DNA of 64,000 nt from Sphingobacteriia bacterium. Its GTDB lineage: Bacteria > Bacteroidota > Bacteroidia > Chitinophagales > Chitinophagaceae. The translations under genes and the position numbers were made by a program. This document shows, in pieces, positions 55,610 through 63,850 of the stretch; the first letter of the stretch is position 1; each line of letters begins with the position of its first letter. The notes under the pieces were generated by a model, which saw only the letters and a program-made list of their open reading frames with translations, ran no database searches and was not told the origin of the DNA. The stretch covers positions 1-64,000 of the forward strand of contig RDZY01000007.1 in assembly GCA_004294135.1 (NCBI GenBank). The letters run 5' to 3'.

Positions 55610-57526
55610 ATGCAAAACAGTTTAACTATGGTAGATTCATTTGAAAAAATAGAAGTAAAAATTTATACTTCAGCAAAAATAGGTGCCGCATTTGTGGCAA
55701 AAGAGATTGCAGCATTAATCAAGGGAAAAGAGCAGAGAGGAGAACACTGTGTATTGGGTTTAGCAACTGGATCTACACCTATTAATTTATATGCAGAACT
55801 GGTTAGAATGCATCGGGAAGAAGGTCTCAGTTTTAAAAACGTAATCAGCTTTAACTTAGATGAATATTATCCGATAGATAAAACAGCCTATCAAAGCTAC
55901 TGGAGTTTTATGCATCGGCATTTATTTAATCACGTTGATATTAACCCAGCTAATATTCATTTACCCAATGGTAATGCGCCAAAGGAAGAGATGAAAAAAT
56001 ATTGTGAGTCGTATGAAAAAGCAATTGAAGCTGCAGGTGGCATTGATTTGCAAGTATTGGGGATTGGACAAAATGGGCATATCGGTTTTAACGAACCCGG
56101 TTCTAGTATACTTTCTAAAACAAGATTGGTAAACTTAGAGAACAGTACTCGATTGGCGAATTCATATGAGTTTGAAAATATTTCTAAAGTGCCGCGACTG
56201 GCTGTTACCATGGGTATCAGCACCATTTTAAAAGCAAAACGAATTGTTTTAATGGCATGGGGTAATAAAGCTGGCATTGTTGCCAAATCGGTAGAGGACA
56301 ATATAACCGAAACCGTTCCTGCCAGCATACTTCAGCAACACAACGATTGTTTATTTGTGGTTGATGAGTTGGCTTCTGTTGAGCTTACACGCATAAAATC
56401 GCCTTGGCTTACTGGAGATTGTGTATGGACCAATGCTATGATAAAAAGGGCGGTTGTTTATTTGGCATTAAAATTAGAAAAATCTGTTTTAAGTCTCACC
56501 GCCGCAGATTATACTGAAAATGGATTATCAGATTTATTGGTAGAAAAAGGGGAAGCTTACGAAATCAATCTGCAAGTATTTTATATGCTCAGAGATTCAT
56601 TAACAGGATGGCCAGGAGGCAAACCAAATGCAGTTATTCCAGCACACCCAGAAAGAAGTGAGCCCTATCCTAAAAAATGCGTTATCTTCTCTCCACATCC
56701 TGATGATGATATCATTAGTATGGGTGGTACATTTATGCGATTGCACGACCAGGGGCACGAAGTGCATGTAGCTTATCAAACCAGTGGAAATATTGCTGTA
56801 ACCGATGAATTTGTGACTCGATTTATTGATTTTGCAGTAGGATTCGAAGAACTCTTTGGAATGGACAATAGCAAGAGTAAGGAACAGTTACTCACCGCAC
56901 AAAAGTTTATTGCTACAAAAAAGAAAGACCAGATGGATACGAAAGAAATTCGTTCTATTAAAGGGTTAATCAGAAGAGGGGAAGCAAAGGCAACCTGTAG
57001 GTATGTGGGCTTAACAGAAGATCGTTGCCACTTTATGAATATGCCTTTTTACGAAACGGGCGCAATAGAAAAAAAACCATTGGGAGAGGAAGACATCGTA
57101 CTAACGATGGAATTACTTCAGCGGTTAAAGCCACATCAAATATTTTGCGCAGGAGATTTAGCGGATCCACATGGTACGCATAGGGTTTGCTTAGAAGCGG
57201 TATTTGAAGCACTGAAGCGATTAAAAGCTGCTGATGAGCCTTGGATAAAAGATTGTTGGGTATGGTTGTATAAAGGCGCATGGCAAGAATGGGATATTGC
57301 AGAAATTGAGATGGCCATACCTATGAGTCCCGATCAGGTAAAGAAAAAACGCTTCGGGATTTTTATTCACCAATCACAAAAAGATATGGTTCCTTTTCAA
57401 GGGTCGGATAATCGAGAGTTTTGGCAAAGAGCAGAAGATCGCAATGGCAATACTGCTAATTTGTATGCTGCACTTGGAATGACTAAATATGCTGCAATGG
57501 AAGCATTTGTAAGATGGCATTTCTAG
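55610..57526 (+). CDS. nagB: Glucosamine-6-phosphate deaminase fused to a PIG-L deacetylase domain
   Basis: A 638-residue two-domain protein. Residues 1-~265 are NagB, converting glucosamine-6-phosphate to fructose-6-phosphate and ammonia: LGLATGSTPINLY, SFNLDEYYPID and LGIGQNGHIGFNEPGSS, with the catalytic His/Glu. After a linker, residues ~355-638 are a PIG-L/LmbE-type deacetylase with PHPDDD (~363) and DPHGTHRVC supplying zinc ligands. PIG-L enzymes remove N-acetyl groups from GlcNAc conjugates, so one chain may deacetylate and deaminate. It follows the hexosaminidase gene, a matching source of GlcNAc. ATG 55628 is an alternative start. Confidence 0.92.
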   Translation: MQNSLTMVDSFEKIEVKIYTSAKIGAAFVAKEIAALIKGKEQRGEHCVLGLATGSTPINLYAELVRMHREEGLSFKNVISFNLDEYYPIDKTAYQSYWSFMHRHLFNHVDINPANIHLPNGNAPKEEMKKYCESYEKAIEAAGGIDLQVLGIGQNGHIGFNEPGSSILSKTRLVNLENSTRLANSYEFENISKVPRLAVTMGISTILKAKRIVLMAWGNKAGIVAKSVEDNITETVPASILQQHNDCLFVVDELASVELTRIKSPWLTGDCVWTNAMIKRAVVYLALKLEKSVLSLTAADYTENGLSDLLVEKGEAYEINLQVFYMLRDSLTGWPGGKPNAVIPAHPERSEPYPKKCVIFSPHPDDDIISMGGTFMRLHDQGHEVHVAYQTSGNIAVTDEFVTRFIDFAVGFEELFGMDNSKSKEQLLTAQKFIATKKKDQMDTKEIRSIKGLIRRGEAKATCRYVGLTEDRCHFMNMPFYETGAIEKKPLGEEDIVLTMELLQRLKPHQIFCAGDLADPHGTHRVCLEAVFEALKRLKAADEPWIKDCWVWLYKGAWQEWDIAEIEMAIPMSPDQVKKKRFGIFIHQSQKDMVPFQGSDNREFWQRAEDRNGNTANLYAALGMTKYAAMEAFVRWHF

Positions 57527-57541
57527 TTGTACTATTGCAAT

Positions 57542-58174
57542 ATGAATGAAGCATTGGCTACTTCCTGGGAAAAGCATTTGAAAAATAAAGATTTCAAGCT
57601 TAAATTACTAATAGGATTATCATTACTAATCCTACTTATTCCTGCATTGCCTGTTTTCTTTGATTATATTGAACAAAGAAAAGGGGTGGTATTGAATGAC
57701 CTGTTGTTGAATCTTCTTCCTGCTTGGAATGTTTCTATTCCCACTTTTATTATTATTTGGATACTGGTTGTATTCACACTCTACCGTTGTGTACAAAACC
57801 CAGCAATATTTCTGCTATTATTGTGGAGTTATCTTTTTTTAACTATGGGCAGAATCGTCAGTCTGCTTTTAGTACCACTTGATCCTCCGCAACAAATAAT
57901 TGAACTGAAAGATCCACTGAGCAACTTGTTTTATGGAAGTAAATTTATTACGAAAGACTTATTTTTCTCCGGCCATACCGCTACCCTATTCACCATGTAC
58001 CTCTGCTTGCAAAAAAAAGCCGATCGGCTTTTCTTATTAGTAGGATCTATTGTTATTGCTTTGCTAGTACTTATTCAACACGTGCATTATACTATGGATG
58101 TAATAGCCGCGTTTATATTCTCTTATATATTTTTCAAATTGGGTAAACGAATAACAGAACTGCGTTTTAGCTGA
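57542..58174 (+). CDS. PAP2_C family (sphingomyelin-synthase-like) membrane protein
   Basis: A 210-residue protein with about six membrane helices. The conserved residues fit the PAP2_C/sphingomyelin synthase branch of lipid phosphatases and phosphotransferases: FFSGHT (His145) and QHVHYTMDVIAA (His182, Asp186), matching the catalytic His-His-Asp triad of sphingomyelin and ceramide phosphotransferases. ATG 57542 is used; the longer frame begins at a TTG that follows the nagB stop directly. It starts 15 bases after nagB and overlaps the convergent Aur1-like gene by eight bases. Substrate choice (phosphatase or head-group transferase) cannot be decided. Confidence 0.78.
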   Translation: MNEALATSWEKHLKNKDFKLKLLIGLSLLILLIPALPVFFDYIEQRKGVVLNDLLLNLLPAWNVSIPTFIIIWILVVFTLYRCVQNPAIFLLLLWSYLFLTMGRIVSLLLVPLDPPQQIIELKDPLSNLFYGSKFITKDLFFSGHTATLFTMYLCLQKKADRLFLLVGSIVIALLVLIQHVHYTMDVIAAFIFSYIFFKLGKRITELRFS

Positions 58175-59087
58175 TGCTAATAATTGCATGATCTACCAAT
58201 TTTTTAAACCCTTTACTGCTTTTTAGCATCCATAGAAAAAGAAATATTCCAGTAATGCCACAAATAATTCCTGCTAATACATCTAATATATAATGGTGAC
58301 TTGTATATACCGCTGCAAACCAAATACCTAATGTATTAATAGCAAATACATAATTCCAATTACCCATTTTAAATTTTATGCCATAGTACAACACAATCAG
58401 CGGGTAGGAAGCATGTAGGGACGGCATGGCTGCAAAAACATTTGAACTTTTTTCGTATAGATGCTTGAAAATAGTAGTATTAAAATAAGCATCAAAACGA
58501 GCAAGACCCGCAGTATTTCCGGGCGTGCCAGCAATAAAATCAAACCCATACTGTTGTACATACCAAGGTGGTGCAGCGGGATATATATAATAAACAATAA
58601 AACCAATACAATTTACCAAGAGAAAACTGAGTGAAAAATAAAAAAAATGCTGGCGATTCTTATAAAATAAATAAGCTGCAAAAACGAGGGGTACTGGCAT
58701 CCAACTGAGGTAAAAAAAACCAGTTAATATATCTAATAAATGATTATGGTTATTCAGCCAATATTCATTTGGTGTAACAATCTGGTTATTAATATGAAAA
58801 CCAAATAATTTTTTTTCAGCATGGTATAACTGTTCTATATGAACCGTATTGTATAAATAATTTGGGAATGCCTTCATATAATCAAATAAAATCCAGAAGA
58901 CAATAAAAACAGAAAAACCTAAAATAAATTTCCTTGTAATGGTTGAGAAAAAATAACAACTTAAAAAAATAAATACTAAAACAAGCTGTTCTTGTTTGTA
59001 TCCGATCAGCCAATCTGAGAGCAGCAGGTACCCAACACCAACCAGCAGTACAATGAAAATATTTTTATAGTTTAAGGAAGCTGACAT
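58167..59087 (-). CDS. PAP2 family, Aur1-type inositol phosphorylceramide synthase candidate
   Basis: A 306-residue protein with ~8 membrane helices. It carries YYIYPAAPPWYV, FAAMPSLHASYPL (His225) and YTSHHYILDVLAG (His265, Asp269), the pattern of Aur1-like inositol phosphorylceramide synthases and related PAP2 proteins. In Bacteroides a homologue is encoded in the inositol-lipid cluster and is thought to transfer the phosphoinositol head group to ceramide. It is the last gene of the minus-strand operon, 7 bases after the DUF4833 gene, and is convergent with the PAP2_C gene. Family and context agree; activity is inferred. Confidence 0.85.
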   Translation of the reverse strand: MSASLNYKNIFIVLLVGVGYLLLSDWLIGYKQEQLVLVFIFLSCYFFSTITRKFILGFSVFIVFWILFDYMKAFPNYLYNTVHIEQLYHAEKKLFGFHINNQIVTPNEYWLNNHNHLLDILTGFFYLSWMPVPLVFAAYLFYKNRQHFFYFSLSFLLVNCIGFIVYYIYPAAPPWYVQQYGFDFIAGTPGNTAGLARFDAYFNTTIFKHLYEKSSNVFAAMPSLHASYPLIVLYYGIKFKMGNWNYVFAINTLGIWFAAVYTSHHYILDVLAGIICGITGIFLFLWMLKSSKGFKKLVDHAIISIS

Positions 59088-59094
59088 TAAAATG

Positions 59095-59709
59095 CTACGG
59101 TTTAAATCTTTCTACAATGGTTTTACCAGTTGCCAACTCTGTTCCTTTTAATTCTATATACACAATATTGGGCTTGAATAATGAACCACCAGCATCAATA
59201 CGAATAAATACCCTATTTAGAATTGCATATTTCTTATTAATTAATGTAAATATTCGATAGCCAGATTCTGTGGGTAATTTGCGTAAGACAAGTTCATGCT
59301 TTTTATAGGCAACCAACCGAATGCTAAAACTTCCATCATTATTTTTTTCCGACATAGTACCATAAGCAAATGTCCGCTGTATTAAATTCAACTCTTTGCG
59401 CATTCCTCCTTCTGAATAACGAATCCAGAAAATTTTGATTGGATTTGAATCATCTAAAACACCTTTAGAATTCGTATTCAAAGCGTAAATAATGGTATTG
59501 GTATTGGTTGTGCGTTGCAAATAAAACAACTGATTGGGAATATTTGAAGGTATTGGAAATGTATCTTGGGGATCTAAAAACAATGGATAAATATGCTTAC
59601 TTGTAGCAGCACTACTGGTGAATATTATTCCGATTAATCCTACAAAAAATAAGAGCAGCACCAAAATAGGTCTCGTAAGAGCGTAAAAACGGATCAACAA
59701 ATATTTCAT
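59095..59709 (-). CDS. DUF4833 family protein
   Basis: A 204-residue protein with one N-terminal membrane segment (ILVLLLFFVGLIGIIFTSS) and a soluble beta-rich remainder (PNQLFYLQRTTNTNTIIYALN, IKIFWIRYSEGGMRKELN, VYIELKGTELATGK). It matches DUF4833, a Bacteroidota family found beside CDP-alcohol phosphotransferases of inositol-lipid clusters. The domain should lie in the periplasm. No catalytic residues are recognisable. It lies 11 bases after the phosphatidyltransferase gene and 7 bases before the Aur1-like gene. The function is unknown, but its place within the operon suggests a role in the pathway. Confidence 0.8.
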   Translation of the reverse strand: MKYLLIRFYALTRPILVLLLFFVGLIGIIFTSSAATSKHIYPLFLDPQDTFPIPSNIPNQLFYLQRTTNTNTIIYALNTNSKGVLDDSNPIKIFWIRYSEGGMRKELNLIQRTFAYGTMSEKNNDGSFSIRLVAYKKHELVLRKLPTESGYRIFTLINKKYAILNRVFIRIDAGGSLFKPNIVYIELKGTELATGKTIVERFKP

Positions 59710-59720
59710 TGATAAATTAA

Positions 59721-60458
59721 TTAATAGTTAGAAAGTCGATCTTTCTGATCCAGTACCACTTTTGCATTTGCCAACCTTTTAAACGCAGTAAAATTTGTAA
59801 GTACTGCCATTAATGAAATGGGGATGGTAAAAACAGAAATGGGTTCAAATACTTGTACACTTGTTCCAGGCAAAAATATTTTATAATCACTCCCAATAAA
59901 ATAAGCTGTAATACCGCATAATACGCCCGAAACACCAATGGTAATAACACGTTCAGGCCTTTGCATTAGTCCATCCTTACAAGCAACCCCCAACCCTTCT
60001 GCCCTTGCCCTTGTATAGCTTACCATCATAGATCCAATTAACGCAATAAATGCAAACAGTGAACTGTAAAAATAGTGGTGCGCAATTAGGTAATAACAAA
60101 TGCCTAGAAATAAAATTAATTCACTGTATCTATCCAGCACTGAATCAAATAAAGCACCAAAAGAAGAGCTCATTTTACCCAACCTTGCTACTTGTCCATC
60201 CAGCATATCAAATACACCTGCAAACAAAACCAATGCACCAGCCCAACCAATATAACTGAGTTCACCTCGATGGCCTTTTTCTGCACCTTCAATAAAAATA
60301 ATTGTTACCAATATATTCAATACCAATCCAATTAGGGTTACTGCATTGGGAGTGAGTCCCATCCAAATTAGAGACTTTACCAATGGATTAATTACCCAAT
60401 AAATTGCCTGTTGAATTTTATCTCTTAAACTAATTTTATCGTTATTTTTTGGATGCAT
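59721..60458 (-). CDS. CDP-alcohol phosphatidyltransferase (phosphatidylinositol-phosphate synthase candidate)
   Basis: A 245-residue membrane enzyme. The family signature D-xx-DG-xx-AR-x8-G-xxx-D-xxx-D is complete: Asp84, Asp87-Gly88, Ala91-Arg92, Gly101, Asp105 and Asp109 (in FDMLDGQVARLGKM...). It also shows the RARAEGLG and MQRPERV segments expected of phosphoinositol-accepting members. It would condense CDP-diacylglycerol with inositol-3-phosphate to phosphatidylinositol phosphate. It lies 3 bases after the DUF5686 gene and 11 before DUF4833, in an operon with inositol-3-phosphate synthase, which makes the acceptor. Confidence 0.9.
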   Translation of the reverse strand: MHPKNNDKISLRDKIQQAIYWVINPLVKSLIWMGLTPNAVTLIGLVLNILVTIIFIEGAEKGHRGELSYIGWAGALVLFAGVFDMLDGQVARLGKMSSSFGALFDSVLDRYSELILFLGICYYLIAHHYFYSSLFAFIALIGSMMVSYTRARAEGLGVACKDGLMQRPERVITIGVSGVLCGITAYFIGSDYKIFLPGTSVQVFEPISVFTIPISLMAVLTNFTAFKRLANAKVVLDQKDRLSNY

Positions 60459-60461
60459 ATA

Positions 60462-63020
60462 CTAGAAATCAAATCTAAATCTGGTTCTGATACCCAAAGG
60501 TGATACTTCTGGATGATTGGTATAAGTAAATCTTCTTACCAGATCTACCCGAAGTATTTTAAATATATTTTCTATCCCAACACTACCTTCCATATAGGGT
60601 ATTGTTTTATCTAATGCAAAAGTAGTGGTTATATTATTGGTTTTCGGATACTGAAAAAGGGCAGGATTTAGGTTGGGATTGTTTTCATCTCTAATGCCAC
60701 CATACAATATTTTAAAGGAAGCCACTTCTCTAAGCTTTAATTTTTTAAGCAATGGGATTCGATTAAAGGCAATCCCCATAAAGTGGTGTACCCAAGTAAA
60801 AGACGCATACCTATCACTAACGAATTCTAAAAAATTCATGAGGTTGTAGGAATTGAGCTGATACGCAAAAGTTTGGTTTGCCCGGTGAATGGTGAGTAAG
60901 GGGAAAGGCAGTTGTCCAAAAACATATCCTGATTCCATGGTAGCATCTGCGTAACCGAGTCGCGATAAATAAAATCTTTTTTCCGCACGCAAATCAAACC
61001 GATGATAATTGTATTCTCCACCTAATAATCCAGATACTCCTGCAGCATAATTAAGTGTAAAAATTGGATACTTATTAAAAATAGGTATGCGATAGACTTT
61101 ACCTTGGTAGAACTGCTCTTTGGGTGCCCATCGGAAAGACGCATTTAATTCCGTAGTAGTAATACCAGGAACCTGAACTGGAATATTATTTTGAATTTTA
61201 GTGTACGCAAGAATTCCAGCGGGTTGTTGATTCCAGTTGCGAATACCGACAGAAAAAGAAACCCTGTTTTTAAACTCTTTTACAAATTCAAATTGATACG
61301 TTTTATTATACAACCAGCGTTCATTATTACCACGTTTAAAAGAGAGTAAAAAATTATCTTCTTGTACAAATTCCAAATCCTGACCAGGAATTTTGGTATC
61401 GTTTTGTGCACTAAGTCGAATATAATTTAATGGAAAGGTATAAATAGATTTATTGTTTAAAGAATAAGTAGCGCTTAAAAAATATTTCCAACGTTCATCT
61501 TTAAATCCGTAGGCACCATATGTTTCAAAATAAATTTTTTTACTTAATGAAGGGGTTGTTCTACCGCCAAAGCGGAGCCGAAAACCTTCCACTGGATTAA
61601 AACTATAAAATGCATTTACAGGTCCAATTTCAAAAGGCCCCACTGAACCATATCCTGCAAAAAGCAGTGTTACCATGGCCATGGTTCTTCGGAAGGAAGG
61701 CATTTTTTCGAGGCTATCAATATTACTATACACTTTGGCTTCACTGGAAGATAGTTGTTCGTGTCTTTTACTTACCCAAAAGCTATCGGATAATTTTTCA
61801 TTGTTGTTTGTACGCACAATTGACTCGCCCAAATAAAAACTATCTGGTCGAGATTGGTTGATGGTGAAATTTTTATAGGAGACTGTTCTTTCACCAAAAA
61901 ATCCGCCACTAGATTTGCTTTTGCTCAATCCCATATCTGCCATCAGATTGCTCTTAATTAAATGATAGCGCTTATCAGTTCCTTTCTCAAAATCCAAGTC
62001 AACATGTAACTCTTTTACCCAATTGATATTTGCATTTTTACTTAAGAACATATTTATTTTCTGAATACCATAATTACCATCTAGTGTGATATACATGGTA
62101 CCTCTGAACAATAAGTCATTGGTATTTCGGGGCGTAAAATACATTTTAACCAACTTAACCCCATCGTTATCAGTAATGGTATCTCGTATATAGTACATGT
62201 AAAAATTAGGGGCAGAATTGGCTATGGGGCTTAAAAATTGATATGCAAAAATGGGAATATCATTGTCATAAATATTTACATTTTCGTAAAGCCTTTTCAA
62301 TAAAGTACTTAGCCCTTCATTGTCCACATAACTACCAAAATTTACTTTCTTTTCTCCCAGTATAATAGATTTTTTATTTTCAGGAGACTTTCGCAGGTAT
62401 TGCCTAGAGAGGTTTTCTTCTAGATAGATGGGGAGTAAACTTTTTCCTTCAATTTTAGAAGTGTCTCTGTTTTCAAAAAGAAAATTATATTTTTTTAACA
62501 GTTTACTATTGGTTAGTTTATCAGATGCGTTACTAAGTGCGGCCTGAATTTTTTCATATTGCTCATACTCCACATAATCGTAACTACTGGTTTTATTCTC
62601 CTCCCTATGTTCAATAACTTTCCTGATTAATTCAACTGCAGGATTATTTCGGTTGGTATATTTAGCGCGCTTATTGGTGGTAACGGTAACATTACTGGTT
62701 AAGGCGGGATCTAACCCCATTTCAATAGTCAATAATTGTTCTTCCCCTTTGGGCACTATAAATTGCAAGGATCTATATCCGATAAAAGTAACCATTACCC
62801 TTGTACTACCCGATGAAGTTTTAATTTCAAATTGTCCTAGACTATCCGTGGCAATTCCTCTTCCTCCTTTAAAATAAACACTGGCACCTGCAATAGGTTT
62901 GCGAGATACAGAGTCTACCACTACCCCTTTTACCACTGTTACTTGTGCAGTAACTTTTGTGAGTAAGAGGATTAAGACAAATAAAACCAATCCAGCTCTT
63001 CCACCTTTCATTCCATTCAT
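60462..63020 (-). CDS. DUF5686 outer-membrane protein with carboxypeptidase-like domain
   Basis: A ~852-residue protein with a signal peptide (LVLFVLILLLTKVTAQ), a carboxypeptidase-regulatory-like Ig domain (~25-105, VKGVVVDSVSRKPIAGASVYF, SLGQFEIKT), a central DUF5686 region and a C-terminal beta-barrel ending in Phe (GIRTRFRFDF). This architecture is common in Bacteroidota and the function is unknown. ATG 63020 is used; the frame could begin at a TTG (63029) or at ATG 63011. It sits inside the inositol-lipid operon, one base after GtrA and three bases before the phosphatidyltransferase, so a role in lipid placement is possible but unproven. Confidence 0.85.
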   Translation of the reverse strand: MNGMKGGRAGLVLFVLILLLTKVTAQVTVVKGVVVDSVSRKPIAGASVYFKGGRGIATDSLGQFEIKTSSGSTRVMVTFIGYRSLQFIVPKGEEQLLTIEMGLDPALTSNVTVTTNKRAKYTNRNNPAVELIRKVIEHREENKTSSYDYVEYEQYEKIQAALSNASDKLTNSKLLKKYNFLFENRDTSKIEGKSLLPIYLEENLSRQYLRKSPENKKSIILGEKKVNFGSYVDNEGLSTLLKRLYENVNIYDNDIPIFAYQFLSPIANSAPNFYMYYIRDTITDNDGVKLVKMYFTPRNTNDLLFRGTMYITLDGNYGIQKINMFLSKNANINWVKELHVDLDFEKGTDKRYHLIKSNLMADMGLSKSKSSGGFFGERTVSYKNFTINQSRPDSFYLGESIVRTNNNEKLSDSFWVSKRHEQLSSSEAKVYSNIDSLEKMPSFRRTMAMVTLLFAGYGSVGPFEIGPVNAFYSFNPVEGFRLRFGGRTTPSLSKKIYFETYGAYGFKDERWKYFLSATYSLNNKSIYTFPLNYIRLSAQNDTKIPGQDLEFVQEDNFLLSFKRGNNERWLYNKTYQFEFVKEFKNRVSFSVGIRNWNQQPAGILAYTKIQNNIPVQVPGITTTELNASFRWAPKEQFYQGKVYRIPIFNKYPIFTLNYAAGVSGLLGGEYNYHRFDLRAEKRFYLSRLGYADATMESGYVFGQLPFPLLTIHRANQTFAYQLNSYNLMNFLEFVSDRYASFTWVHHFMGIAFNRIPLLKKLKLREVASFKILYGGIRDENNPNLNPALFQYPKTNNITTTFALDKTIPYMEGSVGIENIFKILRVDLVRRFTYTNHPEVSPLGIRTRFRFDF

Positions 63021-63029
63021 ACACTTCAA

Positions 63030-63407
63030 TTATTTAAATACGTATTTTTCTTGTAAGTAATAGTTATAGAATATCCCTACTATTACTGATACAAATACTT
63101 TTGAAAAAAAATAGTTCAGATCCAATACCTTAACCATGAATGCAAAACCTAAAAAATTCAAGGCGAAGTTACCCATCCATACTAAAACATACCTGAATAC
63201 CTGTTTGGTTAACATCCCATTTTTTGCATTAAATACCCAATGTCTTCCAATTATAAAGTTAAGAATGCCACCAGTAATAGTTCCTGACGCTGCTGCCAAT
63301 AACGCAGGCAGTTTTAATAATTCTACCAATACAACCGTGGTAGTAAAATCAACGGATGATGCCATCAATGAAGAAGCCTGTGCTTTTAAAAAAATTGATT
63401 TTACCAT
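63030..63407 (-). CDS. GtrA family membrane protein
   Basis: A 125-residue protein with four membrane helices (SSLMASSVDFTTTVVLVELL, LLAAASGTITGGILNFIIGRHWVF, VFRYVLVWMGNFALNFLGFAF, FFSKVFVSVIVGIFYNYYLQE). GtrA proteins are associated with translocation of lipid-linked sugars, and the family motif around NFIIGRHWVF is clear. Its start overlaps the PgpA-like gene by seven bases and its end abuts the DUF5686 gene. In this operon it could help move a lipid intermediate; that is an inference from context. Confidence 0.9.
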   Translation of the reverse strand: MVKSIFLKAQASSLMASSVDFTTTVVLVELLKLPALLAAASGTITGGILNFIIGRHWVFNAKNGMLTKQVFRYVLVWMGNFALNFLGFAFMVKVLDLNYFFSKVFVSVIVGIFYNYYLQEKYVFK

Positions 63408-63850
63408 AGCTTAAGATAAATAATTAGTTGCAAAATAATATTGGCATAAATACCTGCCAATACATCATCTGCCATCACACCCCACCCACCAGGTAATTGT
63501 TCCAGCCGGTTAATATATAACGGTTTTAAAATATCAAATACCCTAAAGAGTATTAATCCCATCAATATATTTTGAATAGATATTGGCACCAACAAAAGTG
63601 TTACAAACATTCCTGCCACTTCATCTATTACTACCCTGCTATTGTCTTTACCCCAAATAGATTCTACTTGATTGGCGCCCCATATACCATAAGCAGTTAT
63701 AAAAGCAGTCAGCATTAATGCATAGAATGGAGGCCAAAATCCAACCATTAAAAACCAAATTAAGCAAGCCAATATTGCAGCTACAGTACCTCCTCCTTTT
63801 CGGATATATCCGATTCCAAATACGCTGGTTATGATTTTATGAAACTGCAT
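63401..63850 (-). CDS. pgpA: Phosphatidylglycerophosphatase A-like protein
   Basis: A 149-residue membrane phosphatase of the PgpA family. Catalytic motifs are GKG-like GGGTVAAIL near the N-terminus, DNSRVVIDEVAGMFVTLL, FRVFDILKPLYINRLEQLPGGWGVMADDVLAGI. In the Bacteroides inositol-lipid cluster a homologue is proposed to dephosphorylate phosphatidylinositol phosphate, which this context supports; a true phosphatidylglycerophosphatase role is the alternative. It overlaps the upstream inositol-3-phosphate synthase stop by one base (TAATG) and GtrA by seven. Confidence 0.9.
   Translation of the reverse strand: MQFHKIITSVFGIGYIRKGGGTVAAILACLIWFLMVGFWPPFYALMLTAFITAYGIWGANQVESIWGKDNSRVVIDEVAGMFVTLLLVPISIQNILMGLILFRVFDILKPLYINRLEQLPGGWGVMADDVLAGIYANIILQLIIYLKLW

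Noticed and set aside
56050..56100. Asn in place of E. coli NagB Asp141 (GQNGHIGFNE)
   Set aside because: Asn-Gly-His is common in active NagB enzymes of other phyla; His and Glu are intact.
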